Assembly (NCBI GenBank): GCA_920105625.2
Contig: OV050032.1
Location: forward strand, 104,702,542 to 104,766,541
Length of the DNA stretch: 64,000 nucleotides
Source of the DNA: Clusia tigrina
Taxonomy: Eukaryota; Arthropoda; Insecta; Diptera; Clusiidae
Reading direction: 5' to 3'
Shown one piece after another: positions 62,331 to 64,000 of the stretch; the stretch's first letter is position 1; every line of letters begins with the position of its first letter. The notes below the pieces were generated by a model, which saw only the letters and a program-made list of their open reading frames with translations, searched no databases and was not told the origin of the DNA. A program made the position numbers and the translations under genes.

Positions 62331-64000
62331 TTGCAACATACAAATGCTTGTAACTTTTTACTGGAGCGTCATAAAACCTTGAAATTTTGTAACAATGAAG
62401 TACCCGAGCCTCTTGTCAATTTAAGCTATCGCTCAAAGCTCTGCTACCCTAGAGTCCCAAATCAGACACTGATAAAACTTCAAACGCCCCTAACTTCTTT
62501 ACGGTACGTCCTACACCTATCAAAGTTTGCAACATACAAATGCTTGTAACTTTTTACTGGAGCGTCATAAAACCTTGAAATTTTGTAACAATGAAGTACC
62601 CGAGCCTCTTGTCAATTTAAGCTATCGCTCAAAGCTATGCTACCCTAGAGTCCCAAATCAAACACTGATAAAACTTCAATTCGCCCTAACTTCTATACGG
62701 TACGTCCTACACCTATCAAAGTTTGCAACATACAAATGCCTGTATCTTTTTACTGGAACGTCATAAAACCTTGAAATTTTGTAACAATAAAGTACTCGAG
62801 CCTTTTGTCAATTTAAGCTATCGCTCAAAGCTATGCTACCCTTGAGTCCCAAATCAAACACTGATAAAACTTTCAACGCCCCTAACTTCGATACGGTACG
62901 TCCTACACCTATCAAAGTTTGCAAGATACAAATGCTTGTAACTTTTTACTGGAGCGTCATAAAATCTTGAAATTTTGTAACAATGAAGTACCCGAGCCTC
63001 TTGTCAATTGAGGCTATCGCTCAAAACTATGCTACCATTGAGTCCCAAATCAAACACTGATAAAACTTCAAACGCCCCTAACTTCTTTACGGTACGTCCT
63101 ACACCTATCAAAGTTTGCAACATACAAATGCTTGTATCTTTTTACTGGAGCGTCATAAAACCTTGAAATTTTGTAACAATGAAGTACCCGAGCCTCTTGT
63201 CAATTTAAGCTATCGCTCAAAGCTATGCTACCCTAGAGTCCCAAATCAAACACTGATAAAACTTCAAACGCCCCTAACTTCTTTACGGTATGTCCTACAC
63301 CTATCAAAGTTTGCAACATACAAATGCTTGTAACTTTTTACTGAAGCGTCATAAAACCTTGAAATTTTGTAACAATGAAGTACCCGAGCCTCTTGTCAAT
63401 TTAAGCTATCGCTCAAAGCTATGCTACCCTTGAGTCCAAAATCAAAGACTGATAAAACTTCAAACGCCCCTAACTTCTATACGGTACGTCCTACACCTAT
63501 CAAAGTTGGCAACATTCAAATGCTGGTAACTTTTTACTGGAGCGTCATAAAACCTTGAAGTTTTGTAACAATAAAGTATCCGAGCCTCTTGGCAATTTAA
63601 GCTATCGCTCAAAGCTATTCTACCCTAGAGTCCAAAATAAAACACTGATAAAACTTCAAACGCCCCTAACTTTTTTACAGTACGTAATACACATATCAAA
63701 GTTTGCAACATACAAATGCTTGTAACTTTTTACTGGAGCGTCATAAAACCTTGAAATTTTGTAACAATGAAGTACCCGAGCCTCTTGTCAATTTAAGCTA
63801 TCGCTCAAAGCTCTGCTACCCTAGAGTCCCAAATCAGACACTGATAAAACTTCAAACGCCCCTAACTTCTTTACGGTACGTCCTACACCTATCAAAGTTT
63901 GCAACATACAAATACTTGTAACTTTTTACTGGAGCGTCATAAAACCTTGAAATTTTGTAACAATGAAGTACCCGAGCCTCTTGTCAATTTAAGCTATCGC
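61743..64000. repeat. 14-monomer HOR, copy 2, cut by window end
   Basis: Second copy, 2,258 bp visible. Differences from copy 1 seen by eye are few, for example TTTTTTACAGTACGTAATAC near 63,670 against TTCTTTACAGTACGTCCTAC near 60,926. The near identity implies a recent duplication, and the array continues past the window. Confidence 0.92.

Larger units (their letters stand above)
1..64000. repeat. 196-bp satellite DNA, continuous head-to-tail array (about 327 monomers)
   Basis: The same 196-bp sequence recurs from end to end. The landmark TTGCAACATACAAATGCTTG begins at 57, 253, 449, 645, 841 and so on to 63,703, spaced 196 bp apart or a multiple of it apart from small indels. Counting by landmark gives 325 whole monomers between 57 and 63,703, plus partial ones at both ends. 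All are in one orientation; no inversion or foreign insertion was seen. Arrays like this are known from eukaryotic heterochromatin, especially centromeres, but location and species cannot be read from the sequence. The repeat is probably not protein-coding: 196 is not a multiple of three, and the one open frame per monomer is broken by a TGA in a large minority of monomers. Confidence 0.98.

Noticed and set aside
57..63921. Open reading frames of about 72 codons (TTG start) once per monomer on the + strand
   Set aside because: They are a by-product of the repeat: each overlaps the next by 23 bp in a shifted frame because 196 is not divisible by 3. Variants CCCTTGAG and CCATTGAG put a TGA in this frame in a large share of monomers. 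There is no promoter, ATG or recognisable domain. Variation includes frame-breaking indels.
1..64000. CRISPR array
   Set aside because: Regular spacing suggested it, but the whole 196-bp period is conserved. There are no short repeats with unique spacers, and no cas-like genes.
1..64000. CENP-B box in the monomer
   Set aside because: I looked for the TTCG....A..CGGG core on both strands. The nearest stretch, TTCGATACGGTACG in some monomers, lacks the required A and CGGG spacing.
1..64000. Transposable element or LTR insertions
   Set aside because: No break in the 196-bp register larger than 10 bp was found, and there are no target-site duplications or terminal inverted repeats.
1..64000. 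Telomeric, rDNA or tRNA-derived origin of the monomer
   Set aside because: No TTAGGG-like tracts, no rRNA-like stretches and no tRNA cloverleaf or B-box were recognised in the monomer on either strand.

Overview
The whole window is one uninterrupted satellite DNA array. From the first base to the last it is a head-to-tail tandem repeat with a 196-bp monomer, about 327 monomers, all in the same orientation. I found no unique sequence, transposon, RNA gene or credible protein-coding gene between or inside monomers. A consensus monomer (for example 8845-9040) has 64 A, 56 T, 50 C and 26 G by hand count: about 39% GC, with C outnumbering G almost 2:1 on the given strand and six CpGs, close to the number expected by chance. 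An array of this length and kind is typical of eukaryotic constitutive heterochromatin (centromeric, pericentromeric or subtelomeric). I cannot name the species, and nothing indicates a prokaryote or virus. The lack of CpG depletion argues weakly against a heavily methylated vertebrate satellite.

The monomers fall into sequence subfamilies that recur in fixed orders, giving nested higher-order repeats (HORs). (1) 1-17,586: two tandem copies of a 45-monomer super-repeat of 8,788 and 8,798 bp. Each is itself an old duplication of a 21-24-monomer unit (offsets 4,497 and 4,105 bp). Monomers here carry many 1-bp indels and a recurring 10-bp deletion. (2) 17,587-22,391: a collapsed, rearranged third copy, then a 2,938-bp unit repeated with one monomer missing. 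(3) A 7-bp duplication at 22,491-22,504 marks a change of array type. (4) 22,547-29,994: a 9-monomer HOR present as 7-, 10-, 9- and 11-monomer versions. (5) 29,995-33,913: short 4-, 5- and 2-monomer units. (6) 33,914-64,000: a roughly 13-monomer cassette repeatedly copied, truncated and fused. It includes three near-identical 11-monomer (2,156-bp) units at about 45.9-52.4 kb and a 14-monomer (2,744-bp) duplication at 58,999-64,000.

There are no genes to connect. The biology of the window is the array itself: how unequal crossover and patchy exchange built it, why monomer length is held at 196 bp (only three 1-2-bp indels from 22,547 to 64,000), and whether it organises centromeric or other heterochromatin. 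All monomer counts, offsets and indels were worked out by hand from marker positions. Percent identities were not computed.
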